Assembly: GCA_014529385.2 (NCBI GenBank)
Contig: CM043947.1
Location: 98,924,036-98,988,035, forward strand
DNA: 64,000 nucleotides
Direction of reading: 5' to 3'
Origin: Adiantum capillus-veneris
Taxonomy: Eukaryota; Streptophyta; Polypodiopsida; Polypodiales; Pteridaceae
Position 1 is the stretch's first letter; every line of letters begins with the position of its first letter. The notes under the pieces were generated by a model. That model was not told where the DNA came from and ran no database searches. It saw nothing but the letters and a program-made list of their open reading frames with translations. This document shows positions 1 to 11,645 of the stretch, one piece after another. The translations under genes and the position numbers were made by a program.

Positions 1-555
1 AACTCACTTCCATCTTTGTTTTAACAATCATATACCCAACTAGGCATTTCTTCCTTGTAGCTAGCACTTTCTATATCATGTAATTTGGTTTCTACCTGTA
101 AAATAAAAATATATAATTTGAAAAAACTCTAAATTTTTTCTTAGTTTAGTTAGAATTTTCAAAAAAACCTGCAAAATTTTGGAGAAAAACCCGTAAATTT
201 TAAAGTCCCATTTGGAACATTGGATGGAACTTTGTATCTGCCCCCTTTTTTTAGTTCAAAAATCTTACTTCTCTTTAAAAAACAACTCAAATCTCGCATT
301 CATGAGGAGTTTTTAAATGCCAACCTATATATATATATATATATATATTTGTTTGTTAACTTGTTTATAAGACCGTAGAAGGGACGTGATCTCCAATCAG
401 ACAAAATGTTGCGCGGTGTGGCCTCCAATCTTTGGCTGCAAGTTGGTGATGGCAACACTGCAAATTTGCTATTTTGCTGCTGCTGCGACAGGTGTTGAAG
501 CTGCTGGCGTTTGTACACAGCCATTAAAGCTGGCGGAAAGCAACGAGCAAGAGCT

Positions 556-2005
556 TATAGAAGTAGGCAAAGTTGTTGGCCTCAATGCTACTCAACACAA
601 ACCAATGCATTTTTCATATAACATATGAGGATCGTACAAAGGTGGTAGGTGTTGTAGCAGTGGAGAACATGCAATTTGTTTTTTTGTAGCTCAAAGGTGT
701 CCTATTTGGTGGCAGTATCTTTAGACAACAACAAACTTCATTAGAGTTTGCAGGGATACTCGGACTTGGTAGAGGTGCTAGTTCCATCATATTCACACAA
801 GGAGCCTTGTTTGGACATACATTTGGTTATTGCATGCCTCTGCAGCATAAACGATGTAAGTAGCACGTTTTCTAAGTGATTTCATTTTCTCATGCTTAAA
901 AGGCTCGGTTCATTTAAATTTCACGTCTATAATTGGACATTTTTTTGTCATGAACAAATCTACATATTATTCTTGTGAATAAATGGTATGTTTTATAGTG
1001 CAAGGATACTTTAGGTTTGGACCTGGAGGAGGGCCTGCTCAACTAACATGGATGCGAATGCTAAGGAACCCTGTTAATCCATCTGCCTACTTGTTGCCAT
1101 TCATCGGATTTTGTTTGAATCATCAAGTTCTACCAATAGATCCAAGTCATTTTAGCATAGACCCCTCGCCAACAATAGGCGCTAAGGTAATGTGGATAAT
1201 ATAAAAAATTCCTCTATTTGCTAGTGGGTATTGTGCATGTGAGAGAAAATAATAGCCATTATATTTAGCTAGTCACTTCTTTGGGTCTTCTTGGTGTTTT
1301 TCACATTCTTCATGGCGTGATCATCAAAACATGTTATCCCCAATTCGTATGCTCACCCCAAATAAGGCAATAAAATAATGCATTGTGTCTTAATTTTGAG
1401 ATCATCACACGAATTGATACTTTATTTTTTTAAGTTTGACTCTTAAAAGTGATGGACCTTTTATAAAACTAAGAAAAATACTTGTTTTAATGATAAAAAG
1501 ATAGTCCTAATTACTTGTAACTTTGCAATAATACTTTCTTTCATTGTGTTTAATGTAGCGAACCAGTGTACTCCTTGACATTGGATCATCATTGTCTTAC
1601 TTTCGTACTCTTGTTCATAACATGTTGACAAATGCAATATGTTTTGCAATGGAAACATCCGGACATCATGATTTTACTCAAAGATATCCTAATTATGACA
1701 CATGTTATACACTTCCATTTGAAGATTTGAACCTTCTTCGTGGACTTCCTCTCTTTGAGTTTTTATTTGAAGATGGGGTCTCTCTACCACTTGAAATCTA
1801 TAACTTATTTGTGTACCATCCAAAGATTCATGCTCATTGCATCAACATCCTAGCTCCAATCCTAAATAGTGAACACACTTGGAGTGTCATTGGTAATTAC
1901 CAAATGCAAGGGATCGAATGGACGTTAGACCTTGTTAACGAGAAGATTGGATTTCGCAGAGGCGCTTGCCTATATTATGACTTATTCTCAAGATCTGACC
2001 AATAG
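556..2005 (+). pseudogene. Pepsin-like (A1) aspartic protease remnant, three exons
   Basis: Translating across two GT..AG introns gives the C-terminal two thirds of a plant nepenthesin/TAXI-type aspartic protease. Exon 1 (about 556-855) reads FHITYEDRTKVVGVVAVEN and then FGGS, GILGLGRGASS and FGYCMP, typical of the N-lobe. Exon 2 (999-1186) reads YFRFGPGGG and FCLNHQVLP. Exon 3 (1559-2005) carries the second catalytic loop as LDIGSS, where the family has DSGT or DTGS, and ends with IGNYQMQGIEWTLDL and GFRRGAC before a TAG. Splice phases agree at both introns (856-998 and 1187-1558). The first catalytic DTG loop is not in the window, so the 5' end is lost or lies upstream. An in-frame TAG at 687-689 interrupts exon 1. 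It follows a T-run and could be mistaken for a splice acceptor, but no intron of normal length fits. Family assignment is firm; pseudogene status is likely. Confidence 0.72.
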
Positions 2006-3365
2006 ATTTTGTTTTCCTTCTATTTTGCTTGAAAACAATTATGGTTGTTTTAAAGTTAATTTGTCCACAATCTAGGAGTTCATTTTGAATGCAAGCTTTA
2101 ATGCAAGGAAAACGATTGATTCTTTGAGCATGTAGAGATCTCATTGTTTTTATGCTCGTTGAAGCCTGTTGATTGAAGAGAAAGTAAAAAAATGCTTGTT
2201 TTTCATGTTTTACATCATTAATTTTGTAGAACTTGCCAGCTTGCAAGTTGCTTTGAAGAGAATCTGAGCAAGATGTGAGTTTCTGGCACCATACAACCAT
2301 TGAAGAATGTGACAAGGCAACCAAATTCATGTGAGATCATGAGCCCACACATATTCAAAGCTAATTGGAAGCTGCAGGTTGTTGAAAATGGCCAAAAATT
2401 GTGGACTTTTAAAAAATAAGGAAAAGAAATTTGTTATATTTTCACATTTGCACGTATTGAATATTTGTATTTTCGTTTAGTTGTCATGTGTAGGACACCT
2501 CCTTTTAACCATATTTTCACCTTGCTAACCTAGAACACTTGAATCGGCCTATGAAAATAGCCACTTTTTGACTAGCTATTCTTGGTGATGGCTTCTACCA
2601 CTAGAGGAAGCTGCACAATTGTTATTGTGATTGAGGGTATGATCGTGATTGTGAGTGCAAGACTCGGGGGGGGGGGGGGGGGGGGGGTCACTTAATAATT
2701 ATGTGACTATCACGTGAGTGTAGCAGAAGGGGTTATTAAATTTCATTTTTTCTCACAGTTTCATATACAGAAGAGTAAAGTAAAAGGAAATTGGAAAAAA
2801 AAATACAGATTGAAAAGAAAAAGGGTGTATTTTATTTATCTAAAAATTCACACATAAGGAGTTTTATAAATAGTCCTTGAACACACACACAATTTATACA
2901 TAGTGACCCCCTCGAGGTGCAAGTGTGTGTGAACTTAGGAATGGTAGTGAGATTGAGATGCTATTGAGAGTGAGATAGCTCGGGCGTGGTTGGCAAGCTA
3001 TGATATGATCTAAGCTCCTTTTGTGATTATCATACTTCAATACATATTCTTTGCTATCAAGAGATCAATTAAATACAAACGCCATATTATTGACGACGAC
3101 GGAGCGCCCAAATTTAAAATAAAAACAAATTTTGATTTTTTTATGGAAATTCTGATGCCTATACCGGCATTTGCACCGGCACCCCCGGCAAAAAATAGAG
3201 CCCACAGGTTTTCTTGCATTTTCATTTTATTTTTCATCCCCCTCTCTTGCTCTCCTCCTCCTCACTTGCTGCAAATCTGGTGATGCGGGGCTTGCCTGGC
3301 TTAGGAAATCTACTCACACACTCTGCTACATCAACAAAATAAGTTTCTTTTTTAGATTTGTAGTT

Positions 3366-3370
<5 letters not shown>
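2006..3370. other. Non-coding stretch between protease remnant and copia A
   Basis: AT-rich sequence with no convincing coding region. It contains a 22-base G run (2666-2687) and several short A/T runs. The short open frames here have low-complexity translations and match no family I recognise. Confidence 0.5.
2666..2687. repeat. 22-base poly-G tract
   Basis: An uninterrupted run of 22 G, immediately preceded by GACTC and followed by TCACT. Such a run can form G-quadruplexes and is prone to length error in sequencing and assembly. Confidence 0.95.

Positions 3371-3410
<40 letters not shown>
3371..3410. repeat. (GT)20 microsatellite
   Basis: Forty bases of perfect GT dinucleotide repeat, about 90 bp upstream of the copia A LTR. 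Any reading frame across it yields only alternating Cys-Val. Confidence 0.95.
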
Positions 3411-3412
<2 letters not shown>

Positions 3413-3501
3413 AAGGTTTGGAGGCATTTTTTCAAGTGTTTCTTGCTCAAATAGGCTATGTGAGAGTGATCTCATTATATTCTCTTGCATACACACATAT
3501 G

Positions 3502-3642
3502 TGTTGGAGCTATATATGGCTCACTTTACTCAACTTTGTATCACCTATATATTTGTATATTGTCCTCAATATGAATAAGTCTTTGGGAGCGTACATGGTG
3601 TGTCTCTTGCCTTGTCTCTCTATTTCTCTCTACATCTCAACA
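3502..3642 (+). repeat. Copia A 5' LTR
   Basis: This 141-bp sequence starts TGTTGGAGCTATATATGG and ends CTACATCTCAACA. It is the reverse complement of the 143-bp LTRs that bound copia B (31497-31639 and 35839-35981), which fixes both ends. The next bases, TGCTATCCAAGCGG, are a mutated version of the copia B primer-binding site TGGTATCAGAGCGG, so this is a 5' LTR on the plus strand. The matching 3' LTR is not present because copia A is cut off near 15050. Confidence 0.88.
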
Positions 3643-3866
3643 TGCTATCCAAGCGGTAAGGATCACGCGAAGATTCAATTCATGGTGACAAGACAGAGTA
3701 TGTGTATGCCATTCACGAGTAAGATTTAGAATTGCTACAAATTTTATTTTTGAGGATGATTCTTGTTAATTGTGGATGTTTTGTGTTAAGAAGAATATGA
3801 TTAGTGTTTTGTGTGGTGTTTATTGCTAATTGATATAATGAATTGTTGATTACATTTTCTTGTTGG
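3643..3866 (+). mobile_element. Copia A leader, left part, cut by element B
   Basis: This stretch is colinear with the untranslated leader of copia B (complement of about 35640-35838), including the shared word AAGAAGAATATGATTAGTG. Homology stops at 3866, where the LTR of element B begins. The leader resumes after 11793. The primer-binding site at 3643 has three changes from the tRNA-initiator-Met type seen in copia B. Confidence 0.8.
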
Positions 3867-4131
3867 TGTTGGGTTCAAGCCCTCAATCAATTATTTTGGT
3901 GTCAGTCCGTGGGAAACGCCCTAGAGGCATGCAATTAGAAGAGCCAGTTTACATGCACAAATCCTTTTATATGTAAGGGTTTTACACAAACAATTATAAC
4001 ATATAGAGTTTTTCTCTCATGCAGTGTCGACTCTCTCTCTCTCTCCTCTCTCGTTTTGTTCTCTGTTTCTCTATGCTTCTCCATGCCATGGCAGCTCCAA
4101 GGTATCATCCACCCTAGCTCCACTCATAACA
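3867..4131 (+). repeat. Element B copy 1, 5' LTR
   Basis: Starts TGTTGGGTTCAAGCCC and ends CTCATAACA. The same sequence recurs at 11646, 23099 and 49421. It contains a CT-rich stretch and a CCATGCCATGG word. A mutated primer-binding site starts two bases beyond the end. Confidence 0.85.
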
Positions 4132-4348
4132 TTTGGTATCATAGCTCAAGGCGACAACCTTGGCAAGCGTAGGCGGTTGCATCTTGACACGTTGCCAAAG
4201 AGCACATGATGTAGACAAGTCAAATCTCTTAGGTGGTGAAGCCGGCGTCGTGTTTTTCATGCAATAGCTCTCAGGAAGTGAGTGGAGAAGGTCGCTGATA
4301 GATTTGGCAAGGCGGAACCTCACCTTTGTAGTAGGAATTTTAAAGCGT

Positions 4349-6316
4349 TGGAGAGGGGTAATAGGGAACACACTCAGCACACAAAATATCTTCCTCTGTA
4401 TAGCCCAAGGATTCCACAACACCCCTAACCTCTCAAATAACACCTTCAAATTGGCTAATTTGCACTAACAACTCCACTTTAGCACACAAAACAACTATCT
4501 CACACCTTGCAAAAAACACCTTGCAGCACAAATGCACCCACACTGCTCAACTCACCCTTTCTGACTCACAAAACACCCCTATTCTTCCCTCGCTCTTGGT
4601 AACACCCTTCAAGTTGCAGGCAAACCTTCTGCAAGCATCGGTCAATACACAAAGAGTGAGAGAAAAGGAGGGGAATGGGGAGAAGCAACACAAGAAATAG
4701 GGGTAAATATGTGGTGTTATTGTATAAGGGAATAGTAAAATCAAGTATGCAGCTTCAATGGAAAGCTTTGCACTACACAGGCTTGCAACTTTCAATCACA
4801 CACTCTCACAAAAAAGCCCACATTGGTCGAAGACCCCAAAAAATGAACATATACCTCCTTTTATAAGGGTGTGTCTAGGAGACTTTTTAAAAAAAAGGGG
4901 GTGAGCTTTCATGTCGTGCACTTCACTTGTAGCTCCATTTGGAATTTCCTTGCATTGCCACCAGTTGGCATAGTTCAATTTTGGAAACAATTGTATAGTG
5001 TACACATCTTCCTAATGTCCGCCCAACCCGGACGCCGGGCTTACTTCTCTTGGGCCTTTGAATTTCTCTTTGGCTTTTCTTGATCTGCCAGACCTTTGAA
5101 CGGCTTTGACCTTGCTCTTCATTCACTGTGGGACCACCCTTTTCCATGAGGGGGGGACGCAATAGCGAGATCGCTATTGCCCTGCCTCGTTTCCTTCAAA
5201 ACTTTGATGGACTCGCCTTTAGCATGGACCTGCCATGTCATCAACCACTCCACGCGGGCGCGAGCGCCTCTGCACCACCATCGCGGGCCAAAACCGCCCC
5301 AATGCGCCACTGCCCGGCCCCGCCCGCCTACACAGTGCCAACGACACCCGGCGCCATAGCCCACGAGAGAGCTCCCCTCTCTCTTCCCTTGTGCTCATAT
5401 GTGGGCTCACAACCCTGTCTATGTAGTGTGACCCCCACACCTTCCATTGCTCATGTGGCCTCGACACGTGGCAGCCTGCAGGCATTACTCCCTACAATGG
5501 CCTCCAAAGAACCATCTTTTAATCTTTAAAAAACCTCTTCTTTGGTTGAATTGGGTACCCTGTTTGGTCCTGCCCAGTAGGCCTATGCCCCGGCTTTGAA
5601 GCCTGACCTGAAGCCTAGCGTTTTCATCATCAAGTCATCTTTCTCTTGCCCCACTTTGAGATCTCCAAGGTTACCATCCGAGGCCAACAAAAACCGGAAA
5701 ATGCATTTGCATGCACTCAACCGCCAAATGCTCCATTTTTCTCTGCACTGTAACTCGATGCTCAGTGCTCAAAATCAGGTGCCATGACTTTGTGCTAACT
5801 CCAGATGATGTACATTATCACTAAACACTTTGACGAGGCCCAAAATATGCCTGATGGCACATCCTCCAATGCATCCAAGTGGGCTCAGACCCAGCCCCCG
5901 AGAAAAATTCAATTGGCCATAAAATGCAAACCATAGCTCTGATCCACAATCTAAAAAGATGGGTAGGCTCCATGAATTGAGCTCTACACACCTGCACCTT
6001 GAATTCCACTTGGACCACCTGTCCCTAGTTACCCTGTTCGGCAAGAATCTGCAATTCATTGAAACTTCAACCTTCAATAACTTGGGCTCCGTAGCTCGGT
6101 TTGTTGAGCTGTTTGGACCTACTCCTTCAACACTTCAAGCTCTTCATTCCTATACCCAAAAGATGCACTTTGCATTGATTTGATCTGCTACCTCAATTAG
6201 CCCTTTATGGAGCCTTGCTTGGCCTATGAGCCGCATCACGCATACACCTCCACTGCTACCTGTCATCCCATGATTTTACTAGCTGCTCCAACCCTTTGCC
6301 ATGCTTCCACTCGCTT
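4349..6316 (-). repeat. Gypsy A1 left LTR (3' LTR), truncated inside
   Basis: It aligns along its length with 8428-10471 and with 23523-25502. It ends abruptly at CACTCGC and joins integrase sequence, so its last 70 or so bases and the adjacent polypurine tract are deleted. Open frames in its GC-rich part (about 5128-5529) recur in all copies but match no family, so I do not call a gene. Confidence 0.8.
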
Positions 6317-6877
6317 GTCCCCGATCTGATATAAGAACCCAAGGCACTCCAAAGTGACAACATATGCAATCAAATACAAAATGAGCAACAATATGTGCAT
6401 TTACGTCTTTGACCACTTTAGCCTCGACCCAACAAGTAAGGTAGCCTATGGCCACCACCACATATTTCTTACCGCTCACTGACTTGGGCAATGGACCAAT
6501 TGCATCTAAACCCCACTTTTCAAAGGCATCATGTGCGATGATATCCCCTTGTTGCTCGGCTACCATCACTTGCACTGATGACACGTCTTGCACTAATAAT
6601 GCACATCTCGCACAACAGAAGGCCACCAAAACCCACTTCTTAAGATACGAAACAAGACTTGACTCGTACCCTGATGAACGCTTTCTTTGTGGAATTGCTC
6701 CAATACCATACTGATCTCTTCCTTGTAAAGGACACAATGAAGCACCCCATCTCTACCGTTCATCATAAGATATTCTCCAACCAGAGTGAACCTTTTAGCC
6801 TTTTGAACAACCCTCCTCTTTGGCCACACACTCAATTCCAGCGTCATCGAGCCCTTCCTTGTCAACCGGCCCTTCAA
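6317..6877 (-). pseudogene. Gypsy A1 integrase, truncated
   Basis: On the minus strand the first part reads through an HHCC zinc-binding region (residues QFHKESVHQG, then a WWPSVVRDVHY segment). A frame break follows, then the catalytic core beginning EKWGLDAIGPLP, with a second Asp in VLISDRG. The sequence then jumps into the LTR, so the third catalytic residue (Glu) and the C-terminal domain are missing. The zinc region is also damaged by a small deletion relative to copy A2, where WCKTCHQCQ is intact. This would be the DNA-joining enzyme of the element, but it cannot be functional here. Confidence 0.82.
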
Positions 6878-7409
6878 GGGCTATCAAAACCATCTTCTCA
6901 TCAACTTCAAATACCTTATCTTTAAGCACCTCTTCTACCGCTGCATCATGCTCCTCCATGGAAGAGAGAAACTCATTCTCTATTGCATCCATATCCACTT
7001 CCTCCATAGACACTACTGCTCTATCACTCTTGGCAAAATTTTGGACATGTTGCACCACCATGGCACATTTCACCGCTACTTTCATCACCACAGCCATTAG
7101 CATGGCCCCACACATCACCTTCACTTGCATATCATCACCGGTAGCTCTAGACCGCACCACTTGGCTTTCATTGTGCATCTCGGCTTGCTTTGTTCCCTGT
7201 TCTTATTGCACATGGGCTATTAGCATATCATCAAACACATAAGAGGGCAGATTTACCTTCACCAATTCAGGTTCATCAGATTCCGTCTCTTCGTCATAGG
7301 ATGTGGACTCATCGACACTATTCTCCTCGCTTTTCTCCCAGCTAATCGAGCTTGTATCATCATCATCACCGACATCATATACCGACTCCGTATCAGAATT
7401 TGCATCCAC
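6795..7409 (-). pseudogene. Gypsy A1 acidic linker between gag and integrase
   Basis: This region translates on the minus strand into Asp/Glu-rich pieces (for example VYDVGDDDDTSSISW and MEEVDMDAIENEFLSSMEE) that run into the integrase frame. It occupies the position where protease, reverse transcriptase and RNase H lie in an autonomous Ty3-type element. No DTG/DSG/DGG protease loop or xxDD polymerase motif is present. Copy A2 carries the same linker (26794-27368 and its continuation after 47791), so the loss predates the duplication. It also contains the empty CACTA insertion site at 7380-7383. Confidence 0.7.
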
Positions 7410-8386
7410 TTGCTACTCCACAAAAGCTTGACCATCGTCCTAACTTTCTCACTTTCTTCACCAGCTCCTAAACCCTCCGTATCTGCATCTCGATTGCATT
7501 CTGTTATGTTTTCATGCAAACTCTCCACAAGAACATGCTTTACCTCTTCAATCCGTATCGAAATCTCCACATCTGCTACCGCTTTTGCATCTTGGTTCAC
7601 CTCGACATGGAGCTTCTCCTCATTGACAAGCTCTTCCACCCTCGGCACATGCACATCACAAACTGGAAACCTCCAAGGAACATAACCAATAGTAGGTCTT
7701 ACCTCAATAGGCTTTGCATTTTGAACCATTGGAATCACCTTACGTCGGACCAAAGATCACTTTTCTACCTCCGCAATAGGCATATAATCTGATGACTTTA
7801 ACATGCCTAGCTCCAACTTCTGCTTCACCTTTCTGCTCTTTATCTTTCCCAGATAGACCATGTCTTCATGGGTATCTGCACCATCTTCGACCTTTTCTCT
7901 AATCCTCGGATGCAAGCACTCTAACAACTTTGACAGCTTCAAAGATTTATTGGTTTTGACCCAAGTAGCAATCTCTAACTGCTCCCAACATACTTGATAT
8001 TTCTCAATGAAAATAGAGAAATCTTTACTTACATCCTGGTGTACAGCCTTCAACCTTGCACTAGATTTTTCCGTCGTAATCACCTCTCGAAACCGCTCCA
8101 AAAAATGACTCTGCAACCTTTGCCATGATTCTCAATCACTGCTCTTTAAACCATCCAACCACACCTTGGCTCGTCCTTGCATCAACAGCGGCACTGTCTG
8201 TAACCTTTTTGAATCCGTTGACATACGCATCAACAACAGCCATAATTCAAAATCTGCTAACCAATCCTCCAGATCTTCAACGCCCGCAATATGGGGCCAA
8301 AACCTAGCTCCACCATCTCTGTCATCTTTAAACTCGACCATGACCCAACCACTTTGTTGGCTAAAAACCACCGCTTCAAACCTCAA
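7410..8386 (-). pseudogene. Gypsy A1 gag, frame-broken
   Basis: The minus strand holds gag-like sequence in several frames. The N-terminal piece at 8386-8132 reads GWVMVEFKDD, then a Trp-rich capsid-like segment (DWLADFELWLLLM, AKVWLDGLKSSD). A helical piece follows at 8116-7757 (FLERFREVITTEKSSARL, KLLECLHPRIREKVEDG), then a tail to about 7410. Frame changes and stops separate the pieces. The first part lies just inside the primer-binding site, as expected for gag. The homologue in copy A2 (47792-48797) has the same architecture. Assignment rests on position and general retrotransposon-gag character, not on a zinc knuckle, which I did not find. Confidence 0.65.
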
Positions 8387-8405
8387 ATTGGAGCATCAGA
8401 TAGCT

Positions 8406-8422
8406 CCTCAGTGGGGGCACCA
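8406..8422 (-). other. Gypsy A1 primer-binding site
   Basis: The minus strand reads TGGTGCCCCCACTGAGG, five bases from the LTR end. Near-identical sites occur in gypsy C (minus strand, about 61328-61344, TGGTTCCCCCACGGAGG) and element D (17665-17681, TGGTGCCCCCACGGAGG), suggesting one shared tRNA primer that I cannot name with confidence. Confidence 0.7.
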
Positions 8423-8427
8423 GAAGA

Positions 8428-10471
8428 TGGAGAGAGGGAATAGGGAACACACCCAGCAAACAAAATATCTTCCTCTCTATAGCCCACGAATTTTGCATCA
8501 CCCCTAACCTCTCAAATAACACCTTCAAATTGGCTAATTTGCACTAACAACTCCACTTTAGCACACAGATCAACTGTCTCACACCTTGCAAAAAACACCT
8601 TGCCGCACAAATGCACCCTCACGTACTGCTCCACTCACCCTTTCCGACTCACAAAACACCCCTATTCTGCCCTCTTGGTAAAACCCTTCAAGCTACAGGC
8701 AAATCTTCTGCAAGCACCGGCCAATACACAAAGAGCGAGAGAAAAGGACGGAAATGGGGAGAAGCAACAAAGAAATAGGGGCAAATATGTGGTATTATTG
8801 CATAGGGGAATAGTACAAACAAGTATGCATCTTCAATGGCAAGCTTTGCACTCCACGGGCTTGCAACTTTCAATCACACACACAAGTAGAAAAGCCCACA
8901 TTGATCAAAGACCCCAAAAAATGAACATATACCTCCTTTTATAAGGCTGTCTCTAGGAGAGTTAATAAAGAAAAAAGGGGTGAGCTTTCATGTCGTGCAC
9001 TTCACTTGTAGCTCCATTTAGAATTTCCTTGCATTGCCACCACTTGGCATAGTTCATTTTTGGAAACAATTGTATGGTGTACACATCTTCCTAATGTCCA
9101 CCCAGCTCGGCCGTCCGGCTTACTTCTCTTGGGCCTTTGAATTCTCTCTTTGGCTTTGCTTGATCTCCCTTGCTAGAGCTTTGAATGGCCTTGGCCTTGC
9201 TCTTGATTCATTGTGGGTCCACCCTTTTCCATGAGGGGGAGAGGGAATAGCGAGGTCGCTATTTCCCTCCTTCATTTCAATTTGGGGCTCCAACGGAGCC
9301 GCGGGACTCGCCTTTAGCACGGAACTGCCACATCATCAACCACTCCACGCGGGCGCAAGCGCCGCTGCACCGCCACCATGGGCCAAAACCGCCCCAATGC
9401 GCCATTGTCCGGCCACGCCCGCCTATGCAGCACCAACGACGCCCGGAACCATAGCCCACGAGAGAGCTCCCCTCTCTCTTCCCTTGTGTTCATATGTGGG
9501 CTCACGGACTTGTCTATGTAGTGTGACCCCCGGACCTTCCATTGCGCATATGGGCTAATGCCCTCGACCGGTGGCAGACGACAGGCATTACTCCCCACAA
9601 TGGCCTCCAAAAAACCATTTTTTAATCTTAAAAAAACCTCTTCTTTGCTTGAATTGGGTACCCTGTTTGGTCCTCCCCAGTAGGCCTATGCCCTGGCTTT
9701 GAAGCTTGACCAGAATCCCACTGTCTTCATCATCAAGTCATCTTTCTCTTGCCCCACTTTGAGATCTCCAAGGGTACCATCCAAGGCCGCCAAAAAACGG
9801 GAAATGCATCTGCATGCACTCAACCGCCAAATGCTCCATTTTTCTCCGCACTGTAACTCGATGCTCGGGGCTCAGAGTCACGTGCCGTGACTTTGTCCTA
9901 ACTCCACATGATGTACAATATCACCGAGAACTTTGGTGAGGCCCAAAAGATGCCACATGGCACATCCTCGAATGCGGCCAAGTGGGCTCAGACACGCGAC
10001 CCCGGGAAAAATTCAACTAGGCATAAAATACCAACCATAGCTCTAATCCCCGCTCTGAAAAGATGAATAGGCTCCATGAATTGAGCTCTACACACTGTAC
10101 CTCGACTTCCACTTGAACCACCCATCCCTAGTTACCCTGTTCGGCAAGAATCTACAATTCATTGAAACTTCAACCATCAATAACCTGGGCTCCGTAGCTC
10201 GATTTGGTGAGCCGTCTTGACCTACTCCTTCAACACTTCAAGCTCTTCATTCCTGGACCCAAAAGCATCACTTTGCATATCTTTCATCTGCTACCCCAAT
10301 TAGCCCCTCATGGAGCCTTCCTTGGCCTATAAGCCGTATCAAGGATACACCTCCGCTGCTACCTATCATCCCATGATTTTACTAGCTACTCCAGCCCTTT
10401 GCCATGGTTCTTCTTGCCTACACACATCTGCCCATTCCACCTTCTAGAGTCGACACACTTTGGCTGCACCA
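8428..10471 (-). repeat. Gypsy A1 right LTR (5' LTR)
   Basis: 2,044 bp, TGGAGAG to GCACCA on the plus strand. The minus-strand primer-binding site lies five bases inside its left edge. It matches 4349-6316 and 23523-25502 closely. Confidence 0.85.
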
Positions 10472-10475
10472 GTGT

Positions 10476-11645
10476 TGCCAAAATCCTTGTACACCAGGAT
10501 GCAACGCACTGCGTTCTGAACCGCTGCCAAGCTGGGCCAAAATTGCAAATCTTGTGGATGGTGCGCAACTGCATGGTTTGGTGATAATAGAGACACAGGG
10601 CACAGTCTAGCCAGCAAAGAGTCGTTGCTCACGTGGTGCTTCAGAGAGATCAAGAGGGTGTCTGGTCTGCAATAGATTTTTCCAGTTTTATATTTTATAC
10701 TATTCTTAAATAGTGGCCATCTCAGTTAAGCCCCTAAGCAAGTGGGTCCTTACACCGTGTTGGTCAAGATTGTGAAGCGGGTTCACACAGTTTTCAACAT
10801 ATAAACACGGGCCTTTTTTTGGCTACAAGTACTACACGAAGACGAAGACAAAACCAAATATGCTCTTCAAGAAATAGTCTTGCTGACTTCAAAATATTGA
10901 TCTTTTGTTTATTTTCCGTAAACATCACAAGATTCAAGTATGGCATCAGCGATCAAGAAGTCTAATGAGCGGATAGTAGAGGTCGTACCCATGAAGCTTC
11001 GTGCTACCATGAAAGGGAACTTATGTGAAGGATGTCAATCGGATACGCCTAAAGGAGCCTTGAATATTGTGGATGAGTTTGTCACATACAATCAAATTGG
11101 ATTCTATAATAGTTAAATTAAGCATTCCATGATTCAAGGCAGTGACCCAAAAATAGCAGAAGCAAGTTCGGATTGATCTCTTTCAACTCAATTTTTTAGC
11201 AATATTCTTCAACTGCTTTTCAATATTGTCCTAGCTAAAAGTCATGTTTTGTCATGTTGTCATAGGTTTGTTATGATTTTATTTGTTGTCAATCATGCCA
11301 TGATAAAAACTTTGTACGGGCTAGACACTGCCACAAATATAAAAGTGGTAAGACCTCCCAAAAACATTTGTTCTCAACCCTTTTTTTGTTTTGCTTCTTG
11401 TGAGGTTAATGGGCACACCTTAAACCCAAGGTTTGTCAATAAAACAAAAACTCCATTTATTGGTAGCTAGTTTTTTGACCTACACCCTATTTGTTCAAGG
11501 GAAGGTTTTACTATCATAGGACCAGGTTATGGATACACCAAAAATCCTTGGTTATGAGAGAACCTAAAACTCACGGTTGCCGAGTATACCAAAAGCTCGA
11601 GGTATCATGAGAGTTGCTTGTCTAGTTTGGGCTTGATGGGGGGAT
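10476..11645 (+). other. Element B copy 1, right interior
   Basis: Sequence between gypsy A1 and the right LTR of B. It ends with a polypurine tract (GATGGGGGGA) adjoining the LTR. Its last 230 bp recur at 49191-49420 in copy 2. Apart from the small open frame at 10940-11116 I see no coding sequence. Confidence 0.65.
10940..11116 (+). CDS. Small 58-residue open frame inside element B
   Basis: ATG at 10940 to TAA at 11114-11116. The product begins MASAIKKSNERIVEVVPMKL and contains a CEGC pair followed by a mixed, non-repetitive sequence ending NQIGFYNS. The composition looks like real protein rather than translated repeat, and the preceding bases (AAGTATGG) are a fair plant start context. No family is recognised. 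It could be the first exon of a gag remnant or a captured host exon, or chance. The corresponding region of copy 2 has been deleted, so no comparison inside the window is possible. Confidence 0.3.
   Translation: MASAIKKSNERIVEVVPMKLRATMKGNLCEGCQSDTPKGALNIVDEFVTYNQIGFYNS

Larger units (their letters stand above)
4349..10471 (-). mobile_element. Gypsy A1: Ty3-type element with gag and integrase only
   Basis: This 6.1-kb minus-strand element is inserted in element B. Its plus-strand ends are TGGAGAG (4349) and GCACCA (10471). Flanks are GCGT on the left and GTGT on the right, a 4-bp target duplication with one change; copy A2 has GTGT on its left. The right-hand LTR (8428-10471) precedes the minus-strand primer site TGGTGCCCCCACTGAGG (complement of 8406-8422). 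Order on the minus strand is gag, acidic linker, integrase. No protease, reverse transcriptase or RNase H sequence is present. The left LTR and the integrase C-terminus are joined by a deletion near 6316. Confidence 0.8.

Noticed and set aside
5119-5529. Arg/Pro/Ala-rich open frames on both strands, repeated at 9277-9610 and 24285-24695
   Set aside because: They lie in the GC-rich part of the gypsy A LTR and are open in several frames at once. No family match; best explained by composition.
6820-7242. Plus-strand Ser/Thr-rich frame
   Set aside because: Antisense shadow of the acidic linker of gypsy A1 (Glu/Asp codons read as Ser/Thr/Phe on the other strand). The same occurs at 26819-27331.
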